Assembly: GCA_905221205.1 (NCBI GenBank)
Contig: CAJNCG010000001.1
Span: 434,001 to 498,000, forward strand
DNA from: a bacterium
GTDB taxonomy: Bacteria > Bacillota > Bacilli > Lactobacillales > Streptococcaceae
Reading direction: 5' to 3'
Length of the DNA stretch: 64,000 bases
A model generated the notes under the pieces. It made no database searches and was not told where the DNA came from. It worked only from the letters and a program-made list of their open reading frames with translations. Made by a program: the position numbers and the translations under genes. Positions 43,779 to 52,551 of the stretch are shown here, piece after piece (the stretch's first letter is position 1; each line of letters begins with the position of its first letter).

Positions 43779-46697
43779 TTATTTAGCTGCTTTTGAAAAT
43801 GTTACAACGTAATTATAATCTTTCCCATTAGCTTTATATAAATAGTCTTCTTTTAAGGTATAGCCGCGTTTACGCAACTCTTCTTTCTTAGCATCAACTT
43901 GGCTCTTAACCGCTTCTTTCACCTGTTCATTTGTTGAACCTTCCGCGACTTCAAGAGGAGTTCCATTGATATCTCCTAGGAAACCTGCAATATCTTTCAT
44001 TTGATCAAAATTATAAAAAACATTGACTTTGACCTTCTGAGGAGCTGGCTGTTCTAGACTTCTACGATTTCTGCTAGCGCGTGGTTGAACTGCTGGAGCC
44101 ATTCTGAAACCTGAGGTTCCTGTAGCCTCCTTAGTGAATGTGACTACGTAGTTATAATTTTTCACAGTAGTATCTTGCTCAAAAATAATGTCATTTTTCA
44201 CATGATACCCTCTAGCAGCTAAGTCTTTTATCTTGGCTTCAATTTTTTCTTTTACTAGCTCTTTTGCCTGTGCTTCACTCGTCCCAGCAGGAATTGTCAC
44301 AGTGTTATCTTCTCCCGGATCAGATAGGAAGCCATGAATATCTGGCATTCCAGCAAAGTTATAGCTAATATTGACAGTTCCATCTGGTTCTGATGTTGAA
44401 CGTGCCACTCTTCTTGCTCTTGCTTGAACTGATGGGGCATTTCTAAAACTTGAAGTCCCTTCTGAAGTTGAAGAAGGTTGTGCTGGAGTTGTTGCTGTAG
44501 CTTCACCAGACCCATGACCTATTGCTGTACTTCCATCATTAATAGTAGTACCCTCATTACGACCATTTGTTAAATTATCTTTATTATAATTTGGTGCTGG
44601 TAATTCTTCACCTGGAACATTAATCTCATCAATCTTAGTTTGATATTCATCCGCAGCATCTACTGCTGCATCGTGATCTTTAGCATTATTTATCGCTTCT
44701 AATCCTGCTTCTTTTAATTCTTTTAATTTAGCTTCTAACTTAGCTTTTTCTGCTTCATCTTTAACTTTTTCAATTTCACTAAGTTTTGAAGCCGCAATTT
44801 TTTCAATAACATCTTTTCCATCTTTTTTTGCTTCCTCAAGTTTTTCATCTTTAGGTGCTACTTCTTCAGACGGAGTATCTTCTTTTGGTGTTGTAGCTGG
44901 TTCCTCTGCTTTTGGTCCTGGCGCTGATGGTTCCTCTGCTTTTGGCGCTGGAGCCGTTGGCTCTTCAGCTTTTGGTGCTGGTGTTGCAGGTTCCTCGGCT
45001 TTCGGTGCTGGTGTTGCAGGTTCCTCGGCTTTCGGTGTTGGAGCCGCTGGCTCGTCCGCTTTTGGCGTTGTAGTCGCTGGTTCTTCCGCTTTTGGCGTTG
45101 TGGCCGCTGGTTCTTCCACTTTCGGTGATGGTGTCGCTGGCTCGTCAGCTTTCGGTGATGGCGCTGATGGTTCTTCTACTTTTGGCTCTGGGGCCGATGG
45201 TTCCTCCTCTTTCGGTGCTGGGGCCGCTGGTTCTTCCGCTTTCGGTGCTGGTGTTGCAGGTTCTTCCACTTTCGGTGCTGGGGTCGTTGGTTCCTCGGCT
45301 TTCGGTGCTGGGGTCGTTGGTTCCTCGGCTTTCGGTGATGGCGCCGATGGTTCTTCCACTTTTGGCGTTGTAGCCGATGGTTCCTCGGCTTTTGGTGCTG
45401 GCTCTGCTGGTTCTTCCGCTTTCGGTGATGGGGCCGATGGCTCTTCTACTTTTGGCGCTGGTCCCGCTGGCTCGTCTGCTTTTGGTGCTGGCGCTGCTGG
45501 TGCCTCTGCTTTTGGCGCTGGGGCCACTGGCTCTTCTGCTTTCGGTGATGGCGCTGCTGGCTCCTCTGCTTTTGGCGTTGTGCCTGCTGATGGTTCTTCC
45601 GCTTTCGGTGCTGGGGTCGTTGGTTCCTCTGCTTTTGGCGCTGGGGCCGATGGCTCTCCTGCTTTTGGTGCTGGTGCTACTGGTTCTTCTGCTTTTGGTG
45701 CTGGCGCCGATGGCTCCTCTGCTTTTGGCGCTGGGGCCGATGGCTCGTCCGCTTTTGGTGTTGTTGCTGATGGCTCCTCTGCTTTTGGCATTGTTCCTGC
45801 TGCTGGCTCTTCTGCTTTCGGTGCTGGGGCCGCTGGTTCTTCCGCTTTTGGCGTTGTTCCTGCTGTTGGTTCCTCTACTTTTGGCGCTGGTCCCGCTGGT
45901 TCTTCCACTTTCGGTGATGGTGCCGTTGGTTCTTCCGCCTTTGGCACTGGAACTTCAGAACTTGGATTTGAAGCTACAGGTTGATTTGTAGCCCCTGTAT
46001 TTGAAGGGGCATTGTCTGTTACTGGACTTGATTCACCTGAATCAGCACTAGTTGTAGCGCCCAGTGATGGAGTATTTGAAACTTCTTCCCTTGTTTCTGC
46101 TTTTGGCACAACTGTGACTGGTGTTTCTGATTTCGATGCTGGCGATACTGACTCTTCAGCTTTCGCTGCCGATACTGCTGGTGTTTCCACAACTACTGGT
46201 GTCGTTTGTTTAACAGTAGTTGTTTGCTCTCCAGTTACAGTATTTGTCTTTGTTTCAACTTCATAACTTTGACAGCTACCAGAATTATCAATTGACACTC
46301 GCTGTCTTTTGACTTCTGTATTTCCATCTTTTAGAAAAGCTTCTTCGCTAAAATACAATTTATTATTGACAAAAATCAAATCTCTATTTGCAATACGATT
46401 TATCTCAACTAAACTATCAACAGATAGTCCTGTTGCTCCACTAATAGCACTCAGTGTATCTCCCCACTTAATAGTGTAGTATGATAAATTGTCTATATTT
46501 TGAATATCAGCTTTTACTTCTGCAACTGTTCTAGCTACCCAAACACCATCTTGTTCGTTAGCGGAAACAGTTGGAGCTAAAAAGCCCAGTCCCAATAAAA
46601 TCACACCTGTCGCAACAATTGCACCTGTTCTTAATTTTCTAAAGCCACGGAGGGATAAAGTCCCTCTAACATTTGTTTGTCTCATTGTTTTCCTCAC
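43779..46697 (-). CDS. LysM-containing surface protein with about 35 PKAEEP-type repeats
   Basis: Secreted 972-residue protein. A long basic signal peptide (cleaved near residue 47, SANEQD) is followed by a LysM domain at 72-116 (YTIKWGDTLSAISGATGLS), which binds peptidoglycan. A Thr/Val/Ser-rich linker leads to about 35 copies of a ten-residue Pro/Lys/Glu/Ala repeat (PKAEEPxAPA), residues about 247-606. Next comes a charged helical region (about 610-690), and then two related C-terminal modules near 788-870 and 888-970, each with YNF, IxGFL, KxxxxxRGY and YNYVVTF. There is no LPXTG and no choline repeat, so LysM is the only anchor seen. A hairpin precedes its ribosome-binding site. The C-modules recall mucin-binding-like folds; this is a guess. 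Confidence 0.85.
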   Translation of the reverse strand: MRKTMRQTNVRGTLSLRGFRKLRTGAIVATGVILLGLGFLAPTVSANEQDGVWVARTVAEVKADIQNIDNLSYYTIKWGDTLSAISGATGLSVDSLVEINRIANRDLIFVNNKLYFSEEAFLKDGNTEVKRQRVSIDNSGSCQSYEVETKTNTVTGEQTTTVKQTTPVVVETPAVSAAKAEESVSPASKSETPVTVVPKAETREEVSNTPSLGATTSADSGESSPVTDNAPSNTGATNQPVASNPSSEVPVPKAEEPTAPSPKVEEPAGPAPKVEEPTAGTTPKAEEPAAPAPKAEEPAAGTMPKAEEPSATTPKADEPSAPAPKAEEPSAPAPKAEEPVAPAPKAGEPSAPAPKAEEPTTPAPKAEEPSAGTTPKAEEPAAPSPKAEEPVAPAPKAEAPAAPAPKADEPAGPAPKVEEPSAPSPKAEEPAEPAPKAEEPSATTPKVEEPSAPSPKAEEPTTPAPKAEEPTTPAPKVEEPATPAPKAEEPAAPAPKEEEPSAPEPKVEEPSAPSPKADEPATPSPKVEEPAATTPKAEEPATTTPKADEPAAPTPKAEEPATPAPKAEEPATPAPKAEEPTAPAPKAEEPSAPGPKAEEPATTPKEDTPSEEVAPKDEKLEEAKKDGKDVIEKIAASKLSEIEKVKDEAEKAKLEAKLKELKEAGLEAINNAKDHDAAVDAADEYQTKIDEINVPGEELPAPNYNKDNLTNGRNEGTTINDGSTAIGHGSGEATATTPAQPSSTSEGTSSFRNAPSVQARARRVARSTSEPDGTVNISYNFAGMPDIHGFLSDPGEDNTVTIPAGTSEAQAKELVKEKIEAKIKDLAARGYHVKNDIIFEQDTTVKNYNYVVTFTKEATGTSGFRMAPAVQPRASRNRRSLEQPAPQKVKVNVFYNFDQMKDIAGFLGDINGTPLEVAEGSTNEQVKEAVKSQVDAKKEELRKRGYTLKEDYLYKANGKDYNYVVTFSKAAK
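44880..45960 (-). repeat. In-gene tandem repeat of 30 bases (PKAEEP array)
   Basis: About 35 imperfect copies of a 30-base unit, sometimes extended to 33, encode PKAEEPSAPA-like decamers. The third codon positions vary widely, so the array is old and has been reshuffled rather than freshly expanded. It creates long open frames on the opposite strand that are artefacts. Confidence 0.88.
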
Positions 46698-46712
46698 TAT
46701 TTTATATTTTTA

Positions 46713-46749
46713 AAAGGCAAACTCAGCCACAGCAGGCTCGTCTACCTTT
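46713..46749 (-). promoter_or_regulatory. Leader hairpin upstream of the LysM gene
   Basis: On the minus strand AAAGGTAGAC pairs with GTTTGCCTTT (G-U allowed), with an inner AGCC/GGCT hairpin. It lies about 15 bases before the start codon, just upstream of the GAGGA site, in a G+C-rich patch inside AT-rich DNA. It could control translation or attenuate transcription. The rest of 46750-47033 is AT-rich with no other feature that I can name. Confidence 0.45.
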
Positions 46750-47033
46750 GCAGTCTGGATAGGTATCTACAGGTTTTCTATTTATTTAAAAGTAAATTAT
46801 GAATAAATTTTTATGCATATTTGAATATAGAAATTGTAAATTATCTTTCCACTGAATTCCACGATTTTAGTATATCACATACACCAGCAAAAGTACAAAG
46901 AAAGCAACTGAAAGCAATGATTTTCACCACTGCTTTCGGCTCTATTTTGAATTGTTAAATAATCATTCTCTATCCATCATTCTTGAATAGAAAAACAAGA
47001 TGTATCCTCTATTCCAGACTAATTTTTTCAAAC

Positions 47034-48413
47034 TTATTCGCTATCGAGCAAGAGCTCTTTTGGTTGTTTTCTGAGGAGATTGCTTGAAGCAAGCGCCATA
47101 ACGAGAACCACTAGAACCAAGGCTAGGACAAAGACGATGATAAAGTCTGATGTCTGAATGGAAATGTCTAGGCTCGACAAGGTCTTGCTAAATCCATCTA
47201 CTTCTGCACCACCACCAAGGTTAGAGGCTTGAGCTGCCTTACTTGCTTGCTTAGCAACACCTGAAGTCACATTGGCAAGAACAGTATTCCCGATTGCACG
47301 GGCTGTGTAACTGGCTAGGAAGTAAGCAGAAACAAGAGCAGGGATGGCAATCAAGATAGATTCGGTAATGAATTGGCCCAAGATACTTGCCTGCTTGAGA
47401 CCGATAGAGAGAAGGATTCCCACTTCCTTGCGACGGGCGTTGATCCAAAGACTAAGCAAGAGGGCAAGGAGAAGAACTGAGAAGCTCAAGCTACCCCAGA
47501 AGAGGAGGTTGGCCATCTTGTACATACCAGAGATGGATTGTTCAAGAGCTGGGTAGTTAGAGGAGCTCTTCACCAGTGTGTAGCTCTTCCAGTTGATACC
47601 ACTGATGCCATTCAACTCTTTCATGACATCATCCAAGTTTTTATCCGCTGTTACAAAGAAGGTTGCGTCCCCATAAATAGCTGTGTCTTCTGTGTATCCA
47701 TAAAGTTTTGCAGCAGTGTGAATGTCTGTGATAGCTGTATTTTCATAGAGTTCTTGTGAGTAGGTTACTGCTGACTTATTATGACCATCAAAGAGCCCCT
47801 TGATTGTCACTTCGACTGTTTCCTTAGCACCTTTTTCATTGTCTGCATCATAGATATTGGAGTCTAGTTTGACCTTATCCCCGACTTTCCAACCGTGTTT
47901 GGCTGCCAAGTCCTTGTGCAGGAGGATCTTGTCCTTGTCGTCGTTGGTTAGGTGCTCACCTTCGACTAATTTATAAGAACCAGAGACAAACTTGTCTTCT
48001 TTGGAAGAGTCATTGACACCTGTAATCATCAAACTACTTCCAAAATGTTTAGCACGATCAGGTGTTAGATTTTTCTTGGTATCTGGCGTTTCGATGAGTT
48101 CATATCCAGTCAAATCTCCAATAGCGTTGATGCGTTTCACATAAGACTCGATGGCCTTGTTTTCGGTGATTTTTTTGATATCTTCACCTTTAATATTCCC
48201 AGCACCACGTGGCGTTCCTTGATTGACGCGACGATTGATTTGCATGGAGAAGCTATTGGTGATATTTTTAAAGGTCTCCTGAGAAGCCTTGGCAGTAGCT
48301 CCCTTGATTGACAAGCCGACCAAACTCAAGCTCGCCATGAGGAGAATAATCAGGAAGATGACAATCGATTTGAAAAACTTCCTTGTAACATAGGCAAATG
48401 CGTTGTGTAACAT
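47034..48413 (-). CDS. vex3: ABC transporter permease Vex3
   Basis: Permease of the MacB/FtsX type, 459 residues. One N-terminal helix is followed by a large extracellular domain, and three helices lie in the C-terminal half, including LLFWGSLSFSVLLLALLLSLW and the motif RRKEVGILLSIGLKQ. It closely resembles pneumococcal Vex3. I chose the ATG at 48413 (MLHNAFAYVTRKFFKS); a longer frame runs 19 codons into the BOX-containing gap. It works with Vex1 and Vex2 as an exporter of unknown substrate. A BOX element separates it from vex2. Confidence 0.9.
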   Translation of the reverse strand: MLHNAFAYVTRKFFKSIVIFLIILLMASLSLVGLSIKGATAKASQETFKNITNSFSMQINRRVNQGTPRGAGNIKGEDIKKITENKAIESYVKRINAIGDLTGYELIETPDTKKNLTPDRAKHFGSSLMITGVNDSSKEDKFVSGSYKLVEGEHLTNDDKDKILLHKDLAAKHGWKVGDKVKLDSNIYDADNEKGAKETVEVTIKGLFDGHNKSAVTYSQELYENTAITDIHTAAKLYGYTEDTAIYGDATFFVTADKNLDDVMKELNGISGINWKSYTLVKSSSNYPALEQSISGMYKMANLLFWGSLSFSVLLLALLLSLWINARRKEVGILLSIGLKQASILGQFITESILIAIPALVSAYFLASYTARAIGNTVLANVTSGVAKQASKAAQASNLGGGAEVDGFSKTLSSLDISIQTSDFIIVFVLALVLVVLVMALASSNLLRKQPKELLLDSE

Positions 48414-48452
48414 AGGTTCCCTTTCTAGATTTTGTTCTATTTTATAGTTCGA

Positions 48453-48557
48453 ATACTCAATGAAAATCAAAAAGCAAACTAGGAAGCTAGCCGTAAGCTG
48501 TACTTGAGTACGGTAAGGCGACGCTGACGTGGTTTGAATTTGATTTTCGAAGAGTAT
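48453..48557 (-). repeat. BOX element (short A-C form) between vex2 and vex3
   Basis: Bounded by ATACTC and GAGTAT, with the same A-C structure as the element at 43541-43647 and only a few base differences from it. It fills most of the vex2-vex3 gap. Confidence 0.9.
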
Positions 48558-48574
48558 AACTGAAAAAGCTCATA

Positions 48575-49222
48575 TTATTTCGTCGTATTGCGAGTTTCAG
48601 TCAGTTTCTTATCCTTCAACTCAAGTGTAATATCTGACGCTTGTGCCACTTCTTTGCTGTGAGTTACGACGATGACACATTTACCTGTTTTCTGGGCAAG
48701 TGATTTGAGCAGTTCGACAATATCTCCAGCAGTTTTAGGGTCCAGATTTCCCGTTGGCTCATCCGCTAGAATAACTGGAGCTTCTGAGACCAAACTACGA
48801 GCTATGGCAACACGTTGTTGTTGACCACCTGATAACTGGAGAACATTCCGCTTGATCTGACTTTCATCCAAACCAAGCTCAAGCAATGTATCCTTGCTTG
48901 CCTTTTTGTTGACCAAGCGGATATTTTCCAGTGGAGAAAGATAATCTATCAAGTTATAATTTTGAAAGACCAAGGAAATATGGTGCATGCGATGATAAGA
49001 ATATCCCTTCTTACGAATATCCTCTCCTTGAAAAAGGATAGAACCTTCAACAGGACTATCTAGACCAGCCAGGAGGGACAAGAGAGTGGATTTTCCTGCC
49101 CCTGACTCACCGATGATACTGTAAAATTTCCCGGGTTCAAAATTATAATTGATCTGATATAAAACTGCCTCAGCAGTGTTCTTATAACGGTAAGTAACAT
49201 CTTGTAATTGTAATAAAGTCAT
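48575..49222 (-). CDS. vex2: ABC transporter ATPase Vex2
   Basis: ATP-binding subunit of 215 residues: Walker A GESGAGKS (38-45), signature [12 protein letters not shown], Walker [13 protein letters not shown] and the H-loop VVTHS. It is a MacB/LolD-type ATPase and serves Vex1 and Vex3. BOX elements lie on both sides, so the three vex genes are not directly abutting. Confidence 0.9.
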   Translation of the reverse strand: MTLLQLQDVTYRYKNTAEAVLYQINYNFEPGKFYSIIGESGAGKSTLLSLLAGLDSPVEGSILFQGEDIRKKGYSYHRMHHISLVFQNYNLIDYLSPLENIRLVNKKASKDTLLELGLDESQIKRNVLQLSGGQQQRVAIARSLVSEAPVILADEPTGNLDPKTAGDIVELLKSLAQKTGKCVIVVTHSKEVAQASDITLELKDKKLTETRNTTK

Positions 49223-49236
49223 GATTTCTCCTTCTT

Positions 49237-49349
49237 ATACTCAATGAAAATCAAAGATTAAACTAGGAAGCTAGCCGCAGGTTGCTCAAAGCACAGCTTT
49301 GAGGTTGCAGATAAAGCTGACACGGTTTAAAGAGATTTTCGAAGAGTAT
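49237..49349 (-). repeat. BOX element (with reduced B part) between vex1 and vex2
   Basis: Bounded by ATACTC and GAGTAT. It has boxC (AAACTAGGAAGCTAGCCGC, then a GCTCAAAGC..GCTTTGAGG stem) and a shortened boxA (GCTGACACGGTTTAAAGAG). Its last base overlaps the vex1 stop codon, so the element supplies part of the stop. Confidence 0.85.
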
Positions 49350-50626
49350 TAACTAATAGATGATAAAATTTCCTTAGGCGATTTTCTAAATAAGAATAGG
49401 AAACAAAGGGCTACAGATAAGCAACTAAGCAGAACTAGAAAAACATAGGATTCTGCAAAAGATAGGATGCTGGTTGATAGACTGCTTGCTTTGGCTAGTG
49501 TATCTTGTAAGCTTGCCTGATCTCCACTTGCTAGTAGAGTTTGGAGTAGGTAAGATGTGATGGCGTTTCCTGCGATAAAGGATGGAAGCAAAGCTCCGAT
49601 TGATACCAAAACTACCTCTAAACAGAATTGTAGGAAGATCGAGCTCTTACCTTTTCCAAGTGCCAGAAGGATTCCCACTTCGTAGACCCTTTCTCTCAAC
49701 CAGAGAGACAAGACCAAAATTAAGGCTCCTGCTCCTGCTATCAACATCCCATAAAGGAAGATGGTGAGGAATGTTTGGAAGGTTGCTACTGAGTCTTTGA
49801 TTTGTTCAAAGGCCTTGTTTTCCTTCTCGACTTGGTAGCCTTGACTTTCTAAAGCCAAATTTTCTACCTGCTTCATGAGTCCGTCCATTTCCTTAGGATT
49901 TTCTACATAGAAGCGCGCTGCACTGACTTGAGCTTCACTATTGCCCAGAAGGGGTTGGCTACTTTCATAGTCTGTAAAGACCTGGTTTTCACTGAAGTCA
50001 GAAGACAAGCCTGTAAATTTCTCTTGTTTTTTACCAGAAAAGATGCCGACAATCTCAAACTCTACTGTTTGCCCTTTCCCAGCTTCTGACTGACCAGCAT
50101 TCAAGCCAATCTTGTCATGAAGCGAAAGACTATTCTTCTTAGCCAGCTCTTCGTGGATGATGATTTTCTTTGAATCCCCTTTTTCAAGGTGTCGCCCTTC
50201 TTTTAGATTGAAAGCCGAACTAGTAAAGGTGACATCCTTGGATGAATCCTCAAGAGCTGTTAAGCTAACCAAGTTCTTGTCTGCAGCTGACAAATCATCA
50301 CGTTCCACGCTCTGCTCACCACTCACCGCGTCCTTGTCTTTCAGTTTTACGACCGTCTCAAGTTCAGGAGAGACATTTTCCAGTCCCTTAATCTTGCTCA
50401 CAGATGCTAGGTCAGACAACTTGAAGGTCTGTCCATTTTCTATCTTTTTGATAGAAAAAGATGTGTTGAGTGATTTGTAAAGATTGGTTTCCACTGTTTT
50501 ATTGGACTTCATCAGAGTCAAACAGGCTGAAATTCCGCCTAATAGGACAAATAAAATCAGAAATAAAATAAAACTTCTCAGTCGTTTTCTGCTGACATAA
50601 GCCCAAGCTCTTTGGATTGAATTCAT
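49349..50626 (-). CDS. vex1: ABC transporter permease Vex1
   Basis: MacB/FtsX-type permease of 425 residues with an N-terminal helix (residues 16-38), a large outer domain and three C-terminal helices, including the motif REVYEVGILLALGKGK typical of the family. It resembles Vex3 in layout. First gene of the vex cluster; tRNA-Leu and two hairpins lie upstream. A TATAAT near 50656-50651 is a possible -10. The substrate of Vex123 is not known. Confidence 0.9.
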   Translation of the reverse strand: MNSIQRAWAYVSRKRLRSFILFLILFVLLGGISACLTLMKSNKTVETNLYKSLNTSFSIKKIENGQTFKLSDLASVSKIKGLENVSPELETVVKLKDKDAVSGEQSVERDDLSAADKNLVSLTALEDSSKDVTFTSSAFNLKEGRHLEKGDSKKIIIHEELAKKNSLSLHDKIGLNAGQSEAGKGQTVEFEIVGIFSGKKQEKFTGLSSDFSENQVFTDYESSQPLLGNSEAQVSAARFYVENPKEMDGLMKQVENLALESQGYQVEKENKAFEQIKDSVATFQTFLTIFLYGMLIAGAGALILVLSLWLRERVYEVGILLALGKGKSSIFLQFCLEVVLVSIGALLPSFIAGNAITSYLLQTLLASGDQASLQDTLAKASSLSTSILSFAESYVFLVLLSCLSVALCFLFLFRKSPKEILSSIS

Positions 50627-50684
50627 TTGTCACCTCCATATTTGTAAGACTATTATAAAACCCAAATATGAAATATTTATGAAA

Positions 50685-50715
50685 TCCAAAAAAAGAGCAA
50701 AAATTTTTTGCTCTA
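50685..50715 (-). terminator. Second hairpin with T-run between tRNA-Leu and vex1
   Basis: AGAGC and GCTCT flank an AT palindrome (AAAAAATTTTT), followed by seven T residues on the minus strand. With the hairpin at 50731-50761 it makes a tandem terminator after the tRNA. Confidence 0.7.
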
Positions 50716-50730
50716 CTTGAATTAAATAAA

Positions 50731-50761
50731 AAACAAAAGAGCTAGCCTCAGCTAACTCTTA
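50731..50761 (-). terminator. Terminator of tRNA-Leu
   Basis: AAGAGTTAGC and GCTAGCTCTT close a TGAG loop, followed by TTGTTTTTT on the minus strand, five bases after the tRNA. Confidence 0.82.
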
Positions 50762-50766
50762 TCCTA

Positions 50767-50852
50767 TGCGGAGAGAGGGACTTGAACCCTCACGACCTAA
50801 AGCGGTCACAGGATCCTTAGTCCTGCGCGTCTGCCAATTCCGCCATCCCCGC
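50767..50852 (-). tRNA. tRNA-Leu (AAG)
   Basis: An 86-base class II tRNA on the minus strand. Acceptor arms GCGGGGA and TCTCCGC, anticodon stem CAGGA/TCCTG with loop CTAAGGA (anticodon AAG), a long variable arm and the T-arm GGGTTCAAGTCCC are visible. Confidence 0.95.
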
Positions 50853-50931
50853 GTCGATTACTTTACTAGTATATCAACTTTTAGGATGCTTGTCAACACT
50901 TTTTTTCATTTTTTTCATTTCATCAACCAAA

Positions 50932-51507
50932 TCACTCCGAAAGTTCATTTAGATTTTCATCTACTAACTTAGCTCCAAGTGTGTTTTTGAAATGACCTAG
51001 GGCAAATTGATGATTTTCAGGCCAGATGGAAGCAACGGCTGGTTTAACAATCTCGATGTCATACCCTAGATTATAGGCATCTATAGCTGTATGCAGGACA
51101 CAGATATCCGTCAAGACTCCTGTTAAGATAACTGTAGACACTCGACGCTCTCTCAAACGGATATCCAGGTCAGTCCCTGAAAAAGCTGAGTAATGGCGTT
51201 TATCCATCCAAAAGACACGACTGTCTGAACCATGCTCTTGATAAAAGGTTCCCAAATCTCCGTATAAATTACGTCCACTAGTCCCAATCAAATTATGAGG
51301 AGGAAATAATTTGCTTTCTGGATGGAAACAATCGTTTTCTTCGTGAGCATCGATAGTAAAGAAAATGTAATCTCCTCTTTCAAAAGATAATCGAGTTACC
51401 TTGCTAATGGCATCTGAAATAGCTTGAGCTGGAGCCCCTGCAGTCAATTTTCCACTATCAGCAACAAAATCTTCTGTATAATCAATCGAAATTAAAGCCT
51501 TAGTCAT
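50932..51507 (-). CDS. pncA: Nicotinamidase/isochorismatase family protein
   Basis: Cysteine hydrolase of 191 residues. The catalytic triad of nicotinamidases is seen: Asp9 (ISIDYTEDF), Lys103 (FWMDKRHYSAF) and Cys136 (LTDICVLHTA); metal ligands are likely Asp52, His54 and His71. It would convert nicotinamide to nicotinate for NAD salvage. The ATG shares a base with the codY stop codon (TAATG), so it is translated with codY. Confidence 0.87.
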   Translation of the reverse strand: MTKALISIDYTEDFVADSGKLTAGAPAQAISDAISKVTRLSFERGDYIFFTIDAHEENDCFHPESKLFPPHNLIGTSGRNLYGDLGTFYQEHGSDSRVFWMDKRHYSAFSGTDLDIRLRERRVSTVILTGVLTDICVLHTAIDAYNLGYDIEIVKPAVASIWPENHQFALGHFKNTLGAKLVDENLNELSE

Positions 51508-52295
51508 TAGTAATCTCTTTTCTTCACTTCTTCAAAAATATCTGAAATCAAGACCTTAAGGTAGGTTCCCTTCATTCCAAGTGAGCGACTTTCAATAATC
51601 CCAGCAGACTCAAGTTTACGAAGGGCATTGACAATCACCGAACGGGTAATCCCAATACGGTCTGCAATCACTGACGCAGTCAACTGACCTTCGTTTCCGT
51701 TTAATTCCCCTAAAATAGCTGAAACAGCACGGAGTTCTGAGTAAGAAAGGGTATTGACGGCCATTGTAACAGCAGTACGACGGCGGATATTTTTCTCATC
51801 TTCTTCACGTTGGAAGTTGAGGAGCTGAATCCCAACAACGGTACTGGCAATCTCAACAAGGATCAAGTCCTCATCTTCGAATTTCTTATCATTGCGCCAA
51901 ATAATCAAAGAACCTAAACGAATCCCTGACACATGAATCGGTGCAATAGTCGTCAAGCCATCAGGAAAATCAGCACGACTTTCCACAGGGAAAATACTCA
52001 AATCATGATCAACTGTCAGATTGGCTTCTGTATCGTAAATCATGTTCGCGCCCTGTACATAGTCATCCGGGAAAATCTTAGTTTGGAAGAATTGCTCCAC
52101 GCGATCTGTATTGGTTTTATAACGCATAAAATAGCCAAGGAGACGTCCCTTGCTGTTAACAATACAAGCATTACAATCAATAATATCAGCAAGCTGACGT
52201 GTAATCGCATTGTAAGGAAGTTCTTCCTGCAACTGCTCCTCTGAACGCTTCAGGATAGAAGTAATTTTTCTAGTTTTTTCTAATAAATGTGCCAT
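51507..52295 (-). CDS. codY: GTP- and isoleucine-sensing global repressor CodY
   Basis: Global nutritional regulator of 262 residues. The N-terminal GAF-like domain senses branched-chain amino acids, and a winged helix-turn-helix near residues 205-229 ([20 protein letters not shown]) binds DNA. Length and sequence are standard. A CodY-like box lies just upstream of its promoter, indicating autoregulation. pncA follows in the same transcript. Confidence 0.96.
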   Translation of the reverse strand: MAHLLEKTRKITSILKRSEEQLQEELPYNAITRQLADIIDCNACIVNSKGRLLGYFMRYKTNTDRVEQFFQTKIFPDDYVQGANMIYDTEANLTVDHDLSIFPVESRADFPDGLTTIAPIHVSGIRLGSLIIWRNDKKFEDEDLILVEIASTVVGIQLLNFQREEDEKNIRRRTAVTMAVNTLSYSELRAVSAILGELNGNEGQLTASVIADRIGITRSVIVNALRKLESAGIIESRSLGMKGTYLKVLISDIFEEVKKRDY

Positions 52296-52321
52296 TTTTC
52301 ACCTCGAATATAATCGCTATC

Positions 52322-52350
52322 ATTATAACATAAACAGCTTGAATTTTCAA
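52322..52350 (-). promoter_or_regulatory. codY promoter
   Basis: TTGAAA (52350-52345), a 17-base spacer and TATAAT (52327-52322) on the minus strand, 26 bases before the start codon. Confidence 0.75.
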
Positions 52351-52351
52351 T

Positions 52352-52366
52352 TATTATCTGAAAATT
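52352..52366. promoter_or_regulatory. CodY-binding box upstream of codY
   Basis: TATTATCTGAAAATT has two mismatches to the consensus AATTTTCWGAAAATT. It directly abuts the -35 element, a position suited to autorepression. Confidence 0.65.
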
Positions 52367-52519
52367 GCTTATTTAATTGCAATTTGAAAAAACAAGAATA
52401 TTTTTAATTAAATTGCTTCTTTTTTATTGACAAGCCCTCTATTTTTGTGTATTATAATATTACAAGAAGATAATATATCTATTTTATTTATCTTTCTTTT
52501 TCCATTCGGTCTCCTTATA

Positions 52520-52551
52520 TAAAAAAGCGATTCATTTTGAACCGCTTTTTC
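52520..52551 (-). terminator. Terminator of cshA
   Basis: AAAAAGCGGTTC and GAATCGCTTTTT pair around a five-base loop with a T-run, right at the end of the helicase gene. Confidence 0.82.

Noticed and set aside
44880..45960. Regular 30-base repeats considered as a CRISPR array
   Set aside because: There are no unique spacers; the repeats are imperfect and in frame within a coding region, and no cas gene is present.
45100..45991. Long open frames on the plus strand opposite the PKAEEP array (Gly/Ser/Phe-rich and Leu/Val-rich products)
   Set aside because: They mirror the 30-base repeat of the real gene, have no ribosome-binding site or promoter, and give low-complexity products.
46905..46946. 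Possible terminator of vex3 (GAAAGCA..TTGCTTTC stem)
   Set aside because: It has no T-run after it and several weak pairs; too poor to call.
49016..49026. TACGAATA competence-type (cin-box) motif
   Set aside because: It lies inside the vex2 coding region with no gene start downstream; chance match.
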